NCBI RefSeq assembly: GCF_011758765.1
Contig: NZ_JAANOU010000001.1
Span: forward strand, 3,720,001-3,784,000
Length of the DNA: 64,000 nucleotides
DNA from: Amycolatopsis viridis
GTDB taxonomy: Bacteria > Actinomycetota > Actinomycetes > Mycobacteriales > Pseudonocardiaceae
Reading direction: 5' to 3'
Shown here one piece after another: positions 38,025 to 49,188 of the stretch. The first letter of the stretch is position 1. Every line of letters starts with the position of its first letter. The notes under the pieces were generated by a model. The model saw nothing but the letters and a program-made list of their open reading frames with translations. It made no database searches and was not told the DNA's origin. The position numbers and the translations under genes are program-made.

Positions 38025-39311
38025 TCAGCGCCGCATGAACGGCGGGACGTCCACGTCGTCGTCGGACGGGTCGTCGGTCACCGGCACGGCCCGGCTGGGC
38101 AGGCTGCCCTGGGTCGTGCTCGTCCGCGGCGCCGGGTAGCTCCGGCTGCCGCCGCCGGCCTGGGGCAGACCGCTGGACGACGTGCCGTAGCTGGTGCCGG
38201 ACGGCGGCGTGCGGGGCGGCGTGACGGGGAAGCCACCGCCGGCGGGCGGGGCGGCCGGCGGCGCCGGGGCCGCCGGGGCCGGCGTGCGAACCTGACCGGC
38301 CTCCGCGGAGGCCGTCGCCGAGCGAGTGCCGACCGCGGGCGGTTCCAGCTTCTTGTGCGTGGGTGAGCCGGAGTCGAACCCGGCCGCGATCACCGTCACG
38401 CGCACCTCGTCGCCCAGCGAGTCGTCGATGATCGTCCCGAAGATGATGTTCGCCTCCGGGTGCGCGGCCTCCTGCACGAGCGAGGCGGCCTCGTTGATCT
38501 CGAACAGGCCGAGGTCCGAGCCGCCCGCGATGGACAGCAGCGCGCCGTGCGCGCCCTCCATCGACGCCTCGAGCAACGGCGAGTTGATCGCCTTCTCCGC
38601 GGCCTGCACCGCCCGGCCCTCGCCGCGCGCGGAGCCGATGCCCATCAGCGCGCTGCCCGCGCCGGACATGACCGACTTGACGTCGGCGAAGTCCAGGTTG
38701 ATCAGACCGGGCGTGGTGATCAGGTCGGTGATCCCCTGGACACCGGAGAGCAGCACCTCGTCGGCGGAGCGGAACGCGTCCATCAGGCTGACACCGATGT
38801 CGCCGAGCTGCAGCAGCCGGTCGTTGGGGATGACGATGAGCGTGTCGCACTCGTTGCGGAGCGCCTGGATGCCGTCCTCGGCCTGCTTGCCGCGGCGCTT
38901 GCCCTCGAAGGTGAACGGCCGGGTCACCACGCCGATCGTGAGCGCGCCGAGCTTGCGCGCGATCGAGGCGACCACCGGGGCGCCACCGGTGCCGGTGCCG
39001 CCGCCCTCGCCCGCGGTCACGAAGACCATGTCGGCGCCCTTGAGCACCTCCTCGATCTCCTCGCGGTGGTCCTCGGCGGCCTTGTGCCCGACCTCGGGGT
39101 TGGCGCCGGCGCCGAGGCCACGGGTCAGCTCCCGGCCGATGTCGAGCTTGACGTCCGCGTCGGACATCAGCAGCGCCTGCGCGTCCGTGTTGATCGCGAT
39201 GAACTCGACACCTTTGAGGCCGACCTCGATCATGCGGTTGACGGCGTTGACACCGCCGCCGCCGATGCCGACGACCTTGATCACCGCGAGGTAGTTGTGC
39301 GGGGGCGTCAT
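38025..39311 (-). CDS. ftsZ: Cell division protein FtsZ
   Basis: 428 residues. The GTPase domain has the tubulin signature [15 protein letters not shown], the N-terminal [15 protein letters not shown] and the T7 loop region [16 protein letters not shown] disordered Pro/Gly/Ser linker leads to the conserved C-terminal peptide [12 protein letters not shown] that binds SepF and FtsW. It forms the division ring. The ATG at 39311 has GGAAGGCGG ahead, and a TTGACA promoter is visible. It is separated from ftsQ by an inserted DinB/OsmC pair. Confidence 0.98.
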   Translation of the reverse strand: MTPPHNYLAVIKVVGIGGGGVNAVNRMIEVGLKGVEFIAINTDAQALLMSDADVKLDIGRELTRGLGAGANPEVGHKAAEDHREEIEEVLKGADMVFVTAGEGGGTGTGGAPVVASIARKLGALTIGVVTRPFTFEGKRRGKQAEDGIQALRNECDTLIVIPNDRLLQLGDIGVSLMDAFRSADEVLLSGVQGITDLITTPGLINLDFADVKSVMSGAGSALMGIGSARGEGRAVQAAEKAINSPLLEASMEGAHGALLSIAGGSDLGLFEINEAASLVQEAAHPEANIIFGTIIDDSLGDEVRVTVIAAGFDSGSPTHKKLEPPAVGTRSATASAEAGQVRTPAPAAPAPPAAPPAGGGFPVTPPRTPPSGTSYGTSSSGLPQAGGGSRSYPAPRTSTTQGSLPSRAVPVTDDPSDDDVDVPPFMRR

Positions 39312-39369
39312 CGGGTCCGCCTTCCTATCGTGAATTCCTCGTACCGCTCACCGGGAGCGAAAAACCCTC

Positions 39370-39400
39370 AACCTAAACTCAAGGTTCAGAGTTATGTCAA
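39370..39400 (-). promoter_or_regulatory. ftsZ promoter
   Basis: Reading the minus strand: TTGACA at 39400-39395, then TTTAGG (39377-39372, 17-base spacer) or TAGGTT (39375-39370, 19-base spacer). The element lies about 60-90 bases before the ftsZ ATG in an AT-rich island that stands out from the GC-rich surroundings. Confidence 0.7.
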
Positions 39401-39451
39401 CTCCCCGCTCCGTCCGCCGAAGGTAGGGATCCGGCGGAGCGGAATCCAGTA

Positions 39452-39475
39452 GCCACGCCGCGTGTCGGGCGTGGC
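39452..39475. terminator. Terminator-like hairpin after the DinB gene
   Basis: 8-bp stem GCCACGCC / GGCGTGGC with an 8-base loop, 27 bases beyond the DinB stop and upstream of the ftsZ promoter. There is no U-run. It may insulate ftsZ from the DinB transcript. Confidence 0.5.
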
Positions 39476-39501
39476 ATTGCAAAATCCTGGCACCGGCGGT
39501 C

Positions 39502-39996
39502 TCATTCGCCGGTGCGGCCGTCGATCATCTCGCGCAGCAGGTCCAGGTGCCCGGCGTGCCGCCCGGTCTCTTCCACCAGGTGGATCAGCACATACCGGAG
39601 GTTGATCGAGCCGCCCCGGAACGGCACCCGGCTCTCCGGTTCCAGCTTCGCGGCGATCTCCCGGCTGACGGCGCATTGCGCACGGTAACCGGCCACCAGA
39701 TCCCCGAGGGGCACGGTGAGCGCCTCCCGGAACTCGGCGTCGGGGTCCCGGTCCAGCCGCGCGGCCCACCGGTTCGGGCGGCCGTCGAGAACCACTTCGA
39801 ACCAGTAGTGCTCGACGTAGGTCAGATGGCCGACGAGGCCGGCGATCGTGGTCAGCTCGCTGGGGACCAGGCTGCGGCGGGCCTGCTCGTCGGTCAGGCC
39901 CGCGCACTTGAGCTCCACGGCCTCCCGCAGGAAGTCCAGGAAGCCGCTCAGCTGGTCGTACTCACCGCCGTCACGGGCCGGTTCGGTCCTGATCAC
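39502..39996 (-). CDS. DinB/DUF664-family protein
   Basis: 164 residues from GTG 39996 (a longer ATG start at 40014 is possible). It is a four-helix bundle with ELTTIAGLVGHLTYVEHYWFE giving the first His, and HLVEETGRHAGHLDLLREMIDG giving the last His pair. These three His normally bind a metal in DinB-like thiol transferases, and mycothiol-dependent enzymes belong to this fold. The exact reaction is unknown. It sits between ftsQ and ftsZ, where no gene is usual, and diverges from an OsmC gene. Confidence 0.87.
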   Translation of the reverse strand: MIRTEPARDGGEYDQLSGFLDFLREAVELKCAGLTDEQARRSLVPSELTTIAGLVGHLTYVEHYWFEVVLDGRPNRWAARLDRDPDAEFREALTVPLGDLVAGYRAQCAVSREIAAKLEPESRVPFRGGSINLRYVLIHLVEETGRHAGHLDLLREMIDGRTGE

Positions 39997-40061
39997 GGTG
40001 CGAGCTTCCCACATCCGAGACTACGGTTGCGCTGTCCCGGTCTCGTCGAAAGGGGAACACC

Positions 40062-40496
40062 ATGCCCAGCCGCGACGCCACCACCCACTGGGAAGGCGGC
40101 CTGCACAACGGCTCCGGCCACGTCACGCTCGACTCGTCCAACGCCGGCCAGTTCGACGTGTCCTTCCCGACGCGCGCGGGCAGCCCGGAGGGCCGGACCA
40201 GCCCGAAGGAGCTCATCGCCGCCGCGCACTCGTCGTGCCTGGCGATGAACCTGTCCGGTGTGCTGGAGTCGGAGAACCTGACCGCGGAGTCGATCGACGT
40301 GAGCGCCGAGGTCACCCTCGGGCCGGCCGACGGCGGCGGGCTCGAGATCAGCGGCATCGCGGTCACCCTGCGCGCCCGGGTGCCCGGCGTGGACGCGGCG
40401 AAGTTCGCCGAGCTCGCCAAAACCGCGGAGCAAACCTGCCCGGTCTTCAAGGCACTGGCCGGAACGACGATCACGCTCGACGCCGCACTGGACTGA
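40062..40496 (+). CDS. OsmC-family peroxidase
   Basis: 144 residues. The two redox Cys are in AHSSCLAMNL and AEQTCPVFKAL. The family start THWEGGLHNGSGHVTLDSS and the SPKELIAAAH motif are clear. It reduces organic hydroperoxides with thiol equivalents in the cytosol. The ATG at 40062 has AAAGGGGA 6-8 bases ahead. It is the only plus-strand gene inside the dcw cluster and is divergent from DinB with 65 bases or fewer between starts. Both may serve thiol or oxidative stress. Confidence 0.93.
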   Translation: MPSRDATTHWEGGLHNGSGHVTLDSSNAGQFDVSFPTRAGSPEGRTSPKELIAAAHSSCLAMNLSGVLESENLTAESIDVSAEVTLGPADGGGLEISGIAVTLRARVPGVDAAKFAELAKTAEQTCPVFKALAGTTITLDAALD

Positions 40497-40521
40497 CGTC
40501 CGGGCCCTGGACCGGAGCCGG

Positions 40522-41313
40522 TCAGGAGACGGTGGGCAGCTCGGGGCTGGCGACGTCGTAGGTCTGGCCCTCGCGGGTCAGCAGCACGCCCAGCACGCGC
40601 GCCTTGCGGTCCGCGTTCTCCGCACTGCCCCACCGCACGGTCTTGCCCGTGGTCAGCGTGAACTCCACGCCCCCTGGCGTTCTGGCTCGCACCACGGCGA
40701 TCTGGCCCTTCAGCGGCTGCGGCACGGTCGCCAGCACGGCCACCACCGAGCGCGTCACCGGATCGTCCGGCGACACAACCGCCAGCTGGAGCTCCGGCAG
40801 GCCCTCCGGCTTGTTCTGCACCGTCTTGTAGTCCAGGCCACCGGAATCGACGAGGTGCAGCCCGTCCGCCGCCGCGGTGAACCCGACCGGTGTCCGCTCC
40901 GTCACCGTGATGTCCACAGTAGACGGCCAGGAACGGGAGACGTCCACAGTGGCCACGCCGGGGATCGCCGTGACCCGGGCCGCTATTCCACCGGTGTCCA
41001 GCAGCAGCATCGGCTTGCGGTCCGGCACCGCTGCCGCGGCCAGGATCTGGTCGCCCGGCACGCTGCGCGCCCCGTGCACCTCGACCGATCGCACTCCCAG
41101 CAACGAGGTGAACAGCACGACGTACCCGAGCCCGAGCACCGACAGCACGGTCAGCACCGCCACCCAGCGGCGGCGCAACGCGCGCCGGCGGGACAGACCC
41201 GTCCCGGTGCGCCGCCGGGCGGCCAGCGGGCGGCGGCCCCGCCTGCTGCGCGCGGCCGACGGCCGCCGCGTGGACGGCCTGCTGCGCTCCTCGCTCCCCG
41301 CTCGCGCCGCCAC
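40522..41313 (-). CDS. ftsQ: Cell division protein FtsQ
   Basis: 263 residues. A very basic cytosolic tail (~1-48, Arg-rich) precedes one transmembrane helix (WVAVLTVLSVLGLGYVVLFTSL). The POTRA domain starts VRSVEVHGARSVPGDQILAAA and is followed by the FtsQ domain (SWPSTVDITVTERTPVGFT). It links FtsW/FtsI/FtsL to the Z ring. The GTG abuts the murC stop with zero spacing. It is convergent with the OsmC gene. Confidence 0.93.
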   Translation of the reverse strand: MAARAGSEERSRPSTRRPSAARSRRGRRPLAARRRTGTGLSRRRALRRRWVAVLTVLSVLGLGYVVLFTSLLGVRSVEVHGARSVPGDQILAAAAVPDRKPMLLLDTGGIAARVTAIPGVATVDVSRSWPSTVDITVTERTPVGFTAAADGLHLVDSGGLDYKTVQNKPEGLPELQLAVVSPDDPVTRSVVAVLATVPQPLKGQIAVVRARTPGGVEFTLTTGKTVRWGSAENADRKARVLGVLLTREGQTYDVASPELPTVS

Positions 41314-42723
41314 CTAGCCCCCGGCCCGCCGGTCCAGCTCGGCCAGGATCTCCGGACCGAGCTGGGTCACGTCGCCCGCGCCCATGGTCACCAGCAGGTC
41401 CCCGGGCTTGACCAGATCGGCGGCCAGCGCCACGGCCCGGTCGAAAGCCGGCTCGTAGTGCACCCCCGCGCCGGTGATCCGCTCCGCGATGAGCGCCCCG
41501 CTGACCCCCGGCTCCGGCTCCTCCCGCGCCCCGTACACGTCCAGCAGCACGACCTCGTCGGCCAGCCCGAGCGCGCTCGCGAACTCCGCGGCGAACAGCT
41601 TGGTGCGCGAGTACAGGTGCGGCTGGAACACCACGACCACCCGGCCGCCGCCCGCCGCGTGCCGCACCGCCCGCAGCTGGGCCGCGACCTCCGTCGGGTG
41701 GTGGGCGTAGTCGTCGTAGACCCGCACGTCCCCGGCCCGGCCCTTGAACTCGAACCGCCGCCGCACACCCCCGAACGCGGCCAGCCCCTCGGCCAGCCCG
41801 TCCAGCGGCGCGCCCAGCTCCAGCCCGGCCAGCAGTGCCGCGACCGCGTTGAACGCCATGTGCTCACCCGGCACCGCGACCCGCACCTCGGTCTCCGCGC
41901 CGTCCAGGGCGATCCGGACCACTCCGCCGACGTCGGCCGGGCGGTAGTCCAGCACCCGCGCGTCACCCGGAGCGGTCACCGAGCGGCCGTAGCGGCGCAC
42001 CCGCACGCCCTCGCGGGCGGCGTGGTCACCGAGGGCGTTCGCGGCCTCGTCGTCGGCGCACACGATGAGCAGCCCGCCCGGCTCGATCCGGCCGGTGAAC
42101 CGCGTGAAGACCGCGGTGTAGGCCTCGGCGGTGCCGTGGTGGTCCAGATGGTCGGGCTCCACGTTCGTCACCACCGCCACCGACGGCGAGTAGCTCAGGA
42201 ACGACCCGTCGCTCTCGTCGGCCTCGGCGACGAACAACCCGCCTTCGCCGTGGTGGGCGTTGGCGCCGGACTCGTTGAGGTCGCCGCCGATCGCGAACGA
42301 CGGGTCCAGGCGGCAGTGCTGCAGCGCGACCGTGAGCATCGACGTGGTCGACGTCTTGCCGTGGGTCCCGGCGATGCACGCGACCCGGTGCCCGGCCATC
42401 AGCAGCGCCAGCGCCTGCGCCCGGTGCAGCACCGGGATGCCGCGCTCACGGGCGGCCACCAGCTCCGGGTTGCTCTCCTTGATCGCGGTGGACACCACCA
42501 CGGCGGACGGGCCGCCGGGCAGCGCGTCCAGGTTCTGCGGGCGCTGCCCGATGCCGATCTCCGCGCCCTGCGCCCGCAGCGTCAGGAACGCCCGGGAGTC
42601 CTTGGCATCCGAACCCGACACCCGGGCGCCACGCGCCAGCAGGATCCGGGCGATGCCGCTCATGCCGGCGCCGCCGATCCCGATCAGGTGGGCCCGGCTC
42701 AGCTCGGCGGGGACGTCGCTCAC
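41314..42723 (-). CDS. murC: UDP-N-acetylmuramate--L-alanine ligase
   Basis: 469 residues. The N-terminal Rossmann motif is [18 protein letters not shown], the P-loop [11 protein letters not shown], the Mur-ligase signature [13 protein letters not shown], and the C-terminal [24 protein letters not shown]. It adds L-Ala to UDP-MurNAc in the cytosol. The GTG start overlaps the murG stop (GTGA). Confidence 0.97.
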   Translation of the reverse strand: MSDVPAELSRAHLIGIGGAGMSGIARILLARGARVSGSDAKDSRAFLTLRAQGAEIGIGQRPQNLDALPGGPSAVVVSTAIKESNPELVAARERGIPVLHRAQALALLMAGHRVACIAGTHGKTSTTSMLTVALQHCRLDPSFAIGGDLNESGANAHHGEGGLFVAEADESDGSFLSYSPSVAVVTNVEPDHLDHHGTAEAYTAVFTRFTGRIEPGGLLIVCADDEAANALGDHAAREGVRVRRYGRSVTAPGDARVLDYRPADVGGVVRIALDGAETEVRVAVPGEHMAFNAVAALLAGLELGAPLDGLAEGLAAFGGVRRRFEFKGRAGDVRVYDDYAHHPTEVAAQLRAVRHAAGGGRVVVVFQPHLYSRTKLFAAEFASALGLADEVVLLDVYGAREEPEPGVSGALIAERITGAGVHYEPAFDRAVALAADLVKPGDLLVTMGAGDVTQLGPEILAELDRRAGG

Positions 42724-43823
42724 TTGCCGCACACCTCCAGGACGATGCGCGCCAGCACCTCGTCGGCCTCGCGGTGCCCCAGCCCGACGGCCGCGGCTCC
42801 CATCTTCCCGACCCGGTCCGGGTCGGTGAGCAGCGGCACGACCAGCTCGGCCACCTTCGCCGGGCTCAGGTCGGCGTCGGCGACCATCAGCGCCGCACCC
42901 GCGTCCACCGCCGGCCGCGCGTTGACCGCCTGCTCGCCGTTGCCGTGCGGCAGCGGCACGAACACCGCCGGCAACCCGACCGCGGACACCTCGGCGACGG
43001 TCATCGCACCCGACCGGCACAGCACCAGGTCCGCGGCCGCATAGGCCAGGTCCATCCGCTCCAGGTAGGGCACCGGCACGTACGCCGGCCGGCCCGGGAA
43101 CTCCTGCACCACCAGGCTGTGCTTCGGGCCGTGCGCGTGCAGCACCCCGATCCCGGCGCCGGCCAGCTCCCCGGCCGCCCCGGAGACCGCGGCGTTGATC
43201 GACTGGGCACCCTGCGAACCGCCGAACACCAGCAGCGTCGGCGCGTCCGGGTCGAGGCCGAAGTGCTCGCGCGCCTGCGCCCGCAGCGCCGCGCGGTCCA
43301 GCGAGGTGATCGAGCGCCGCAGCGGGATCCCGACGACCTCCGCGCCGGGCAGCGGCGTGCCCGGGACTGCGACGGCGACCCGCTCCGCGAACCGGGCACC
43401 GACCCGGTTGGCCAGGCCGGGCGACTGGTTGGCCTCGTGCACCACGATCGGCACCCGGCCGCGGGCGGCGAAGTAGGCGGGCAGCGACACGTAACCGCCG
43501 AACCCGACCACGACGTCCGCCCCGACCCGGTCCAGGACCGCACGGGTCTGCTTGACCGAGTCGCGGACCTTCAGGGGCAACCGCAGCAGGTCCGTGGTCG
43601 GCTTGCGCGGCAACGGCACCGGCGGGATCAGCTCCAGCGGGTAACCGCGCGCCGGGACGAGCCTGTTCTCCAGTCCCCGGGACGTGCCCAGGGCGACCAC
43701 CGTGGCGTCCGGCCGCAGCCGCCGCACGGCGTCGGCCAGCGCCAGCGCGGGTTCGATGTGTCCGGCCGTGCCGCCGCCCGCCACCACCACGGTGGGAGCC
43801 ACGCCGGTAACCGCCTTGCTCAC
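42720..43823 (-). CDS. murG: UDP-GlcNAc:lipid I GlcNAc transferase
   Basis: 367 residues, GT28. The N-terminal glycine-rich loop is [22 protein letters not shown], and the second is [14 protein letters not shown]. The C-terminal [27 protein letters not shown] binds UDP-GlcNAc. It turns lipid I into lipid II at the inner membrane face. GTG start at 43823 with GGAG 5 bases ahead, 6 bases after the ftsW stop. Confidence 0.97.
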   Translation of the reverse strand: MSKAVTGVAPTVVVAGGGTAGHIEPALALADAVRRLRPDATVVALGTSRGLENRLVPARGYPLELIPPVPLPRKPTTDLLRLPLKVRDSVKQTRAVLDRVGADVVVGFGGYVSLPAYFAARGRVPIVVHEANQSPGLANRVGARFAERVAVAVPGTPLPGAEVVGIPLRRSITSLDRAALRAQAREHFGLDPDAPTLLVFGGSQGAQSINAAVSGAAGELAGAGIGVLHAHGPKHSLVVQEFPGRPAYVPVPYLERMDLAYAAADLVLCRSGAMTVAEVSAVGLPAVFVPLPHGNGEQAVNARPAVDAGAALMVADADLSPAKVAELVVPLLTDPDRVGKMGAAAVGLGHREADEVLARIVLEVCGK

Positions 43824-43829
43824 TTGCTC

Positions 43830-45251
43830 CTACGTCCCTCTCCGCACTGAACTTCCCCGTCTGCCCGGCGCCGCGCGCCGGCGCTCGGGCGCCTGCGCCG
43901 ATCGTGCCCCGCGGGCCGACGGGCGGTCACCGCGGGGGGTGCCGCGCCCGCTGCCCCGCCGCCGGGCCGGCGGCCGGTAGACCTCGGGTGCCGGCAGGCG
44001 CAGGAGACGGCCGAACTTACCCGGTCCCTGCGAGCGCAACGCGGCGACCGACTCCGGTTCGTGCCGCGCGGCGTTGGCCAGCAAACCCATCAGGAACATG
44101 GTGACCCAGATCGACGTGCCACCCGCCGAGATCAGCGGCAGCGTCACGCCGGTGACCGGCAGCAGACCCACCACGTAACCGATGTTGATGCCGGCCTGGG
44201 ACACCGTGAACACCGTCAGCGTGCCCGCGGTGATCCGGATCCACGGGTCCAGGTTACGCATGGCGATGCGCAGCCCGACGATCGCGAGCCCGACGAAGAG
44301 GCCGATCACCACGATGCAGCCGATGAACCCGAGCTCCTCGCCGATCACCGCGAAGATGAAGTCGTTCTGCACGTTCGGCAGGTAGGACCACTTCGACGGG
44401 CCCTGCCCGAGCCCCTTGCCGAACAGCCCGCCGTCGGCCAGCGCGTACTTGGCCTGCGTGGCCTGGTAGGCCGCGCCGCTGGTGTCCGACCCCGGCGACA
44501 GGAACGACAGGACCCGCGACATCCGGTAGGACGCGGTGAGCGCGAGCACCACGGCCCCGGCGACACCGCCGGCGAGGATCACCGCGAACAGCCGCTTCGG
44601 CGCGCCGGCGAACCACAGCAGCGACATCAGCACCACGCCGAGCGTGATCGTGCCGGACAGGTTCGGCTGCGCCATGACCAGCGCGAACATCAGCAGCGCG
44701 ACCGGCACCACCGGCACCATCAGGTGCCGCCACTGGTGCAGCACGTGGTACTTGGTGACCAGCACGTGCGCGCCCCACAGCGCGAAGGCGACCTTGGTGA
44801 ACTCCACCGGCTGCACCGAGAACCCGCCGACGACGAACCACCGCTGGGCGCCGCCACCGGCCGAACCGAGCGGCGTCAGCACCAGCGCCAGCATCGACAG
44901 GCACACCACCACGCCCATCGACGACAGCGCGCGGGTGCGCCGCAGCGGCATCCGCAGCGCCACCCAGAACACCACCGAACCGCTCAGCACGAAGATCAGG
45001 TGCTTCTTGAACAGCGAATACACCCCAGCCCCGGTGTCCGGGTCGACCGAGGCGACCGAGGACGCCGACAGCACCATCACGATGCCGATCGAGGTGAGCA
45101 GACCGGTGAGCGCCAGCACCAGGTGGAAGTCGGCCAGCGGGCGCGACAGCCACGCGGTCAGCGCGGTGAAGGTCGCGCGCGCCGGGCTGGGCCGGTCACC
45201 GCGTTTGCGCTGGCGTTCCTGCTTCTGGTCCGGCTCCTCAACGACCGTCAT
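43830..45251 (-). CDS. ftsW: SEDS peptidoglycan polymerase FtsW
   Basis: 473 residues with about ten transmembrane helices. SEDS motifs include [47 protein letters not shown] and [15 protein letters not shown]. It polymerises lipid II together with FtsI at the septum. The last ~70 residues are a basic Arg/Pro-rich cytosolic tail, as is usual in actinobacteria. The ATG at 45251 lies 14 bases inside the end of murD. Confidence 0.96.
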   Translation of the reverse strand: MTVVEEPDQKQERQRKRGDRPSPARATFTALTAWLSRPLADFHLVLALTGLLTSIGIVMVLSASSVASVDPDTGAGVYSLFKKHLIFVLSGSVVFWVALRMPLRRTRALSSMGVVVCLSMLALVLTPLGSAGGGAQRWFVVGGFSVQPVEFTKVAFALWGAHVLVTKYHVLHQWRHLMVPVVPVALLMFALVMAQPNLSGTITLGVVLMSLLWFAGAPKRLFAVILAGGVAGAVVLALTASYRMSRVLSFLSPGSDTSGAAYQATQAKYALADGGLFGKGLGQGPSKWSYLPNVQNDFIFAVIGEELGFIGCIVVIGLFVGLAIVGLRIAMRNLDPWIRITAGTLTVFTVSQAGINIGYVVGLLPVTGVTLPLISAGGTSIWVTMFLMGLLANAARHEPESVAALRSQGPGKFGRLLRLPAPEVYRPPARRRGSGRGTPRGDRPSARGARSAQAPERRRAAPGRRGSSVRRGT

Positions 45252-46632
45252 CGGCAGACCCCGTCGCACGGGCCAGGACCGCGTCGGCGAAGGCGTCGCC
45301 CCGATGGGCGTAGTTGCGGAACATGTCCAGGGAAGCCCCGGCCGGTGCCAGCAGCACCACGTCACCGGGCCGGGCCAGGTCGCTGGCCACCAAGACCGCC
45401 TCGTTCATGGCCTCATCGTCACCCGAAGCGACCCGGTGGACGGGGACATCCGGCGCGTGTCGCGCGAGAGCGGCGGCGATCACCGGCGCGTCCGCGCCCA
45501 TCAGCACCACCCCCCGCAGCCGGCCCGCGACCACCTCGACCAGGTCGTCGACCGCGGCGCCCTTGAGCTGGCCGCCCGCGATCCACACCACGCTGGCGTG
45601 CGCGAGCAGGGAGCCGGCAGCGGCGTGCGGATTGGTGGCCTTGGAGTCGTTCACGTAGCGGACCCCGCCGAACTCGCCCACCTCGACGGCCCGGTGCGCG
45701 CCCGGCTGGAACTCGCGCAGCCCCTTGGCCACCGCGCCCGGCTCGACGCCGTAGGCCCGGGCCAGTGCTGCGGCGGCGAGCGCGTTGGCCAGGTTGTGCG
45801 GGCCGGGCGGCCGCACCTCGGCGGCGGAGATCAGTTCGTCGGCGGAACTCTGCGGATCCGGCCCGTAAGCGCGGTCGATCAGCAGGTCCTCGACCAGGCC
45901 CAGCTCCCCCGGCCGGGGGGTGTCCAGCCGGAACCCCACCCGCTGCGCCCCGGCGGGCGCGTAGGAGTCGGCCAGCCGCACCGACCACGGGTCGTCGGCG
46001 TTGTGCACCACGACCGACGAGTGCGCGTGGATGGTGCCCTTCGCGGCGGCGTACTCCGCGAGCGTGCCGTGCCAGTCCAGGTGGTCCTCGGCGAGGTTGA
46101 GCACCACCGAGGCGTGCGGGGCCAGCGTCGAGGACCAGTGCAGCTGGAAGCTGGACAGCTCCACCGCCAGCGCCTGGTACCCCTCGAAGACGGCGTCCAG
46201 CACCGGCAGGCCGATGTTGCCGCAAGCCAGTGCGTGCACGCCGCCGGCGCGCAGCATCGACTCCAGCATCCCGACCGTGGTGGTCTTGCCGTTGGTGCCG
46301 GTGACGGCGAGCCAGGTGGCCGGGTCCGGCAGGTCGCGGGAGGCGCGCCAGGCGAGCTCGACGTCACCGATCACCTCGATGCCGGCCGTGGCCGCGGCGA
46401 CCAGCAGCGGTGCCGTCGGCCGCCAGCCGGGGCTGGTGACCACGAGGTCGGTCCCGGCCGGCGGGGCGTCCAGCCCGGGGATCAGCTCGGCACCCAGGCC
46501 GTCCAGCTCGGCGAGCCGGCCGGCGTCGCCGTCGGTCACGGTGACCCGGGCGCCCCGCTCGGTCAGCGCCCGCACCGCCGAGCGGCCGGTCACCCCGGCG
46601 CCGGCGACGAGGACGTTGCGTCCGGCGAACAC
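45238..46632 (-). CDS. murD: UDP-MurNAc-L-alanine--D-glutamate ligase
   Basis: 464 residues. VLVAGAGVTGRSAVRALTERGARV starts the fold, the P-loop is AVTGTNGKTTTVGM, and the ligase signature is VVLNLAEDHLDWHGT. The Lys/His stretch VRYVNDSKATNPHAA follows. It adds D-Glu to the stem peptide. The GTG at 46632 is 4 bases after the mraY stop. Confidence 0.97.
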   Translation of the reverse strand: MFAGRNVLVAGAGVTGRSAVRALTERGARVTVTDGDAGRLAELDGLGAELIPGLDAPPAGTDLVVTSPGWRPTAPLLVAAATAGIEVIGDVELAWRASRDLPDPATWLAVTGTNGKTTTVGMLESMLRAGGVHALACGNIGLPVLDAVFEGYQALAVELSSFQLHWSSTLAPHASVVLNLAEDHLDWHGTLAEYAAAKGTIHAHSSVVVHNADDPWSVRLADSYAPAGAQRVGFRLDTPRPGELGLVEDLLIDRAYGPDPQSSADELISAAEVRPPGPHNLANALAAAALARAYGVEPGAVAKGLREFQPGAHRAVEVGEFGGVRYVNDSKATNPHAAAGSLLAHASVVWIAGGQLKGAAVDDLVEVVAGRLRGVVLMGADAPVIAAALARHAPDVPVHRVASGDDEAMNEAVLVASDLARPGDVVLLAPAGASLDMFRNYAHRGDAFADAVLARATGSADDGR

Positions 46633-46636
46633 GGTC

Positions 46637-47722
46637 CTAGCCTCCCGCGCCGAGCTGTTCGGAGTAGAAGAGGCCGAGACCGAACATGCAGCAGATCGCG
46701 GCGAGCAACCAGAACCGGATGATCACGGTGGTCTCGGCCCAGCCCGCCAGCTCGAAGTGGTGGTGGAACGGGGCCATCCGGAACAGCCGGCGCCGGGTCG
46801 TGCGGAACACCGCGATCTGCAGCACCACCGAGATCATCTCGACCATGAACAGGCCGCCGATGACGATGGCGAGCAGCTCGGTCCGGGTGAGGATGGACAG
46901 GCCCGCGACCAGGCCGCCCAGCGCGAGCGACCCGGTGTCGCCCATGAAGATTTTCGCCGGGGCGGCGTTCCACCACAGGAACCCGATGCACGCCCCCGCC
47001 GCGGCGGCCGCGACGACCGCGAGGTCCAGCGGGTCGCGCACGTCGTAACAGGCGGCCTGCGGGGTCACCACGCAGGACAGCCGGGCCTGCCAGAACGCGA
47101 TCACCACGTAGGTCGCCAGCACCATCGCCGAGGTGCCGCCGGCCAGGCCGTCCAGGCCGTCGGTGAAGTTCACCGCGTTCGACCAGCCGGAGATGACCAC
47201 GTAGCAGAAGATCACGAAGATCACGGCGGGGAAGGTGATCAGCGCGAGGTCGCGGACGTAGCTCAGGTGCAGCGACGCCGGGGTGAGGCCGTAGCGGTCG
47301 GCGAACTGCAGCGCCATGATCCCGAACGCCACCGCGACCACCAGCTGGCCGACCAGCTTCGCGGTCTTGTTCAGCCCCAGGTTGCGCTGCTTGCGGATCT
47401 TGATGAAGTCGTCGAGGAACCCGACCACGCCCAGGCCCACCGCGAGGAACAGCACCAGCAGGCCGGACGCCGACGGGCCGTCGTTCCCGCTGTCGGTGCC
47501 CATCCAGTTCACCAGGTGCGCGGCGAAGTAGCCGACCACCATCGCGACGATGATCGCGACCCCGCCCATCGTGGGCGTGCCGCGCTTGGACTTGTGGCCC
47601 TGCGGGCCTTCCTCGCGGATCTCCTGGCCGAAGCCCTGCCGGGAGAACACCCGGATCAGGTAGGGCGTGAGCAGGATGGAGACCAGGAGACCGATCGCGG
47701 CCGCGATCAGAATGCTGATCAC
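46637..47722 (-). CDS. mraY: Phospho-MurNAc-pentapeptide translocase
   Basis: 361 residues and about ten helices. Signatures are [16 protein letters not shown], the Asp-rich [31 protein letters not shown] and the C-terminal [13 protein letters not shown]. It makes lipid I at the membrane. The GTG start overlaps the murF stop by 4 bp. Confidence 0.97.
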   Translation of the reverse strand: MISILIAAAIGLLVSILLTPYLIRVFSRQGFGQEIREEGPQGHKSKRGTPTMGGVAIIVAMVVGYFAAHLVNWMGTDSGNDGPSASGLLVLFLAVGLGVVGFLDDFIKIRKQRNLGLNKTAKLVGQLVVAVAFGIMALQFADRYGLTPASLHLSYVRDLALITFPAVIFVIFCYVVISGWSNAVNFTDGLDGLAGGTSAMVLATYVVIAFWQARLSCVVTPQAACYDVRDPLDLAVVAAAAAGACIGFLWWNAAPAKIFMGDTGSLALGGLVAGLSILTRTELLAIVIGGLFMVEMISVVLQIAVFRTTRRRLFRMAPFHHHFELAGWAETTVIIRFWLLAAICCMFGLGLFYSEQLGAGG

Positions 47723-49188
47723 GCAACACCTTCCTTGAGCAGTGCGTCGGCGACGAGCCAGAGCTCGGCGACCTTCGAAGCTTTCACGAGCACGACGTCA
47801 CCGGGCTCCAGCTGCTCCTGCAGGAGCGTGATCGCGGCCTCGGCGTCGGGCACCAGCACGGACTCCTCACCCCACGAACCCTCGTGGCTGGCGCCCTGGT
47901 GCATCGCCGCGGCGTCGTCCCCGACCACCACGAGCCTGCTGATGTTGAGCCGGACCGCGAGGCGGCCGATCTCGTCGTGCGCGGACACGCTATCGGCACC
48001 GAGTTCGGCCATCACACCGAGGACCGCCCAGGAGCGCCGGCCGCGGCTGGCCGAGGCCAGGGTCTTGAGCGCGGCGCGCATCGACTCGGGGTTGGCGTTG
48101 TAGGAGTCGTTCATGACCACCACGCCGTCGGGGCGGGTGGTGACCTCCATGCGCCGTGCGGAGCGGCGCTGCGCGGCCGACAGCCGCTGCGCGATCTCCT
48201 CCACGGTGGCGCCCAGCTCCAGTGCGATCGCCGCGGCCGTCAGCGCGTTGCCGACGTGGTGCTCGCCGTACAGCGACAGCGTGACCGGCGCCGTACCGGA
48301 CGGCGTGATCAGCCGGAACGAGGCCCGGGCCTGCTCGTCGAGCGTGATGTCCTCGGCGCGCACCTGGGCGTCCGGGTGCTCGCCGACGCCCACGACGCGC
48401 GCCGTGGTCCGGCTCGCCATCGCGGAGACCAGCGGGTCGTCCAGGTTGAGGATCGCGACCCCGCCCTGCGCGGCCGGTGGCAGGGCCTCGACCAGTTCGC
48501 CCTTGGTTTTCGCGATGCCCTCGCGCGAGCCGAACTCGCCGACGTGGGCGCTGCCCACGTTGAGCACGGCCCCGATGCGCGGCGGGGCGATCTCCGCGAG
48601 GTGGGCGATGTGTCCCGGCCCGCGGGCGGACATCTCCAGCACCAGGTGCCGGGTGTTCTCGTCGGCGCGCAGCGCGGTCCACGGGTGGCCGAGCTCGTTG
48701 TTGAACGACCCCGGCGGCGCGACGGTCGGGCCCATCGGCTCGAGCAACTGGGCGATGAGGTCCTTGGTGGAGGTCTTGCCGGACGAGCCGGTCACCCCGA
48801 TGACGGTGAGCCCGGCGCGGGACAGCTCGAGCACCACGTACCGGGCCAGCTTGCCCAGCGCGGCGAGCACCGCCGCCCCGGAGCCGTCCCGGTCGCCGGT
48901 CAGCGCGACCGAGCGCTCGTGCGCCTCGCCGGGCGGCAGCGGCGGCACGATCACCGCCGGTGCGTCCACCTCGCGTGCGGCGAGCACACCGGCCGCACCG
49001 CTCTCCACCGCCCTGGCGGCGAAGTCGTGCCCGTCGACCTTCTCGCCGGGCAGGGCGGCGAACAGGCCGCCCGGCGTCAGCTTGCGGGAGTCGAACTCGA
49101 CGGTGCCGGTGACCGTCTCGCGACCGTCGGTGCGGTGCAGCCGCCCGCCGGTGACGGCGGCGATCTGCTCGAGCGTGAGCGGGATCAA
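47719..49188 (-). CDS. murF: UDP-MurNAc-tripeptide--D-Ala-D-Ala ligase
   Basis: 489 residues. P-loop [17 protein letters not shown], central [27 protein letters not shown], and C-terminal [26 protein letters not shown]. It adds D-Ala-D-Ala. The start is a rare TTG at 49188 that shares bases with the murE stop; it is well supported by AGGAG 5 bases ahead and by family alignment at [15 protein letters not shown]. Confidence 0.95.
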   Translation of the reverse strand: MIPLTLEQIAAVTGGRLHRTDGRETVTGTVEFDSRKLTPGGLFAALPGEKVDGHDFAARAVESGAAGVLAAREVDAPAVIVPPLPPGEAHERSVALTGDRDGSGAAVLAALGKLARYVVLELSRAGLTVIGVTGSSGKTSTKDLIAQLLEPMGPTVAPPGSFNNELGHPWTALRADENTRHLVLEMSARGPGHIAHLAEIAPPRIGAVLNVGSAHVGEFGSREGIAKTKGELVEALPPAAQGGVAILNLDDPLVSAMASRTTARVVGVGEHPDAQVRAEDITLDEQARASFRLITPSGTAPVTLSLYGEHHVGNALTAAAIALELGATVEEIAQRLSAAQRRSARRMEVTTRPDGVVVMNDSYNANPESMRAALKTLASASRGRRSWAVLGVMAELGADSVSAHDEIGRLAVRLNISRLVVVGDDAAAMHQGASHEGSWGEESVLVPDAEAAITLLQEQLEPGDVVLVKASKVAELWLVADALLKEGVA

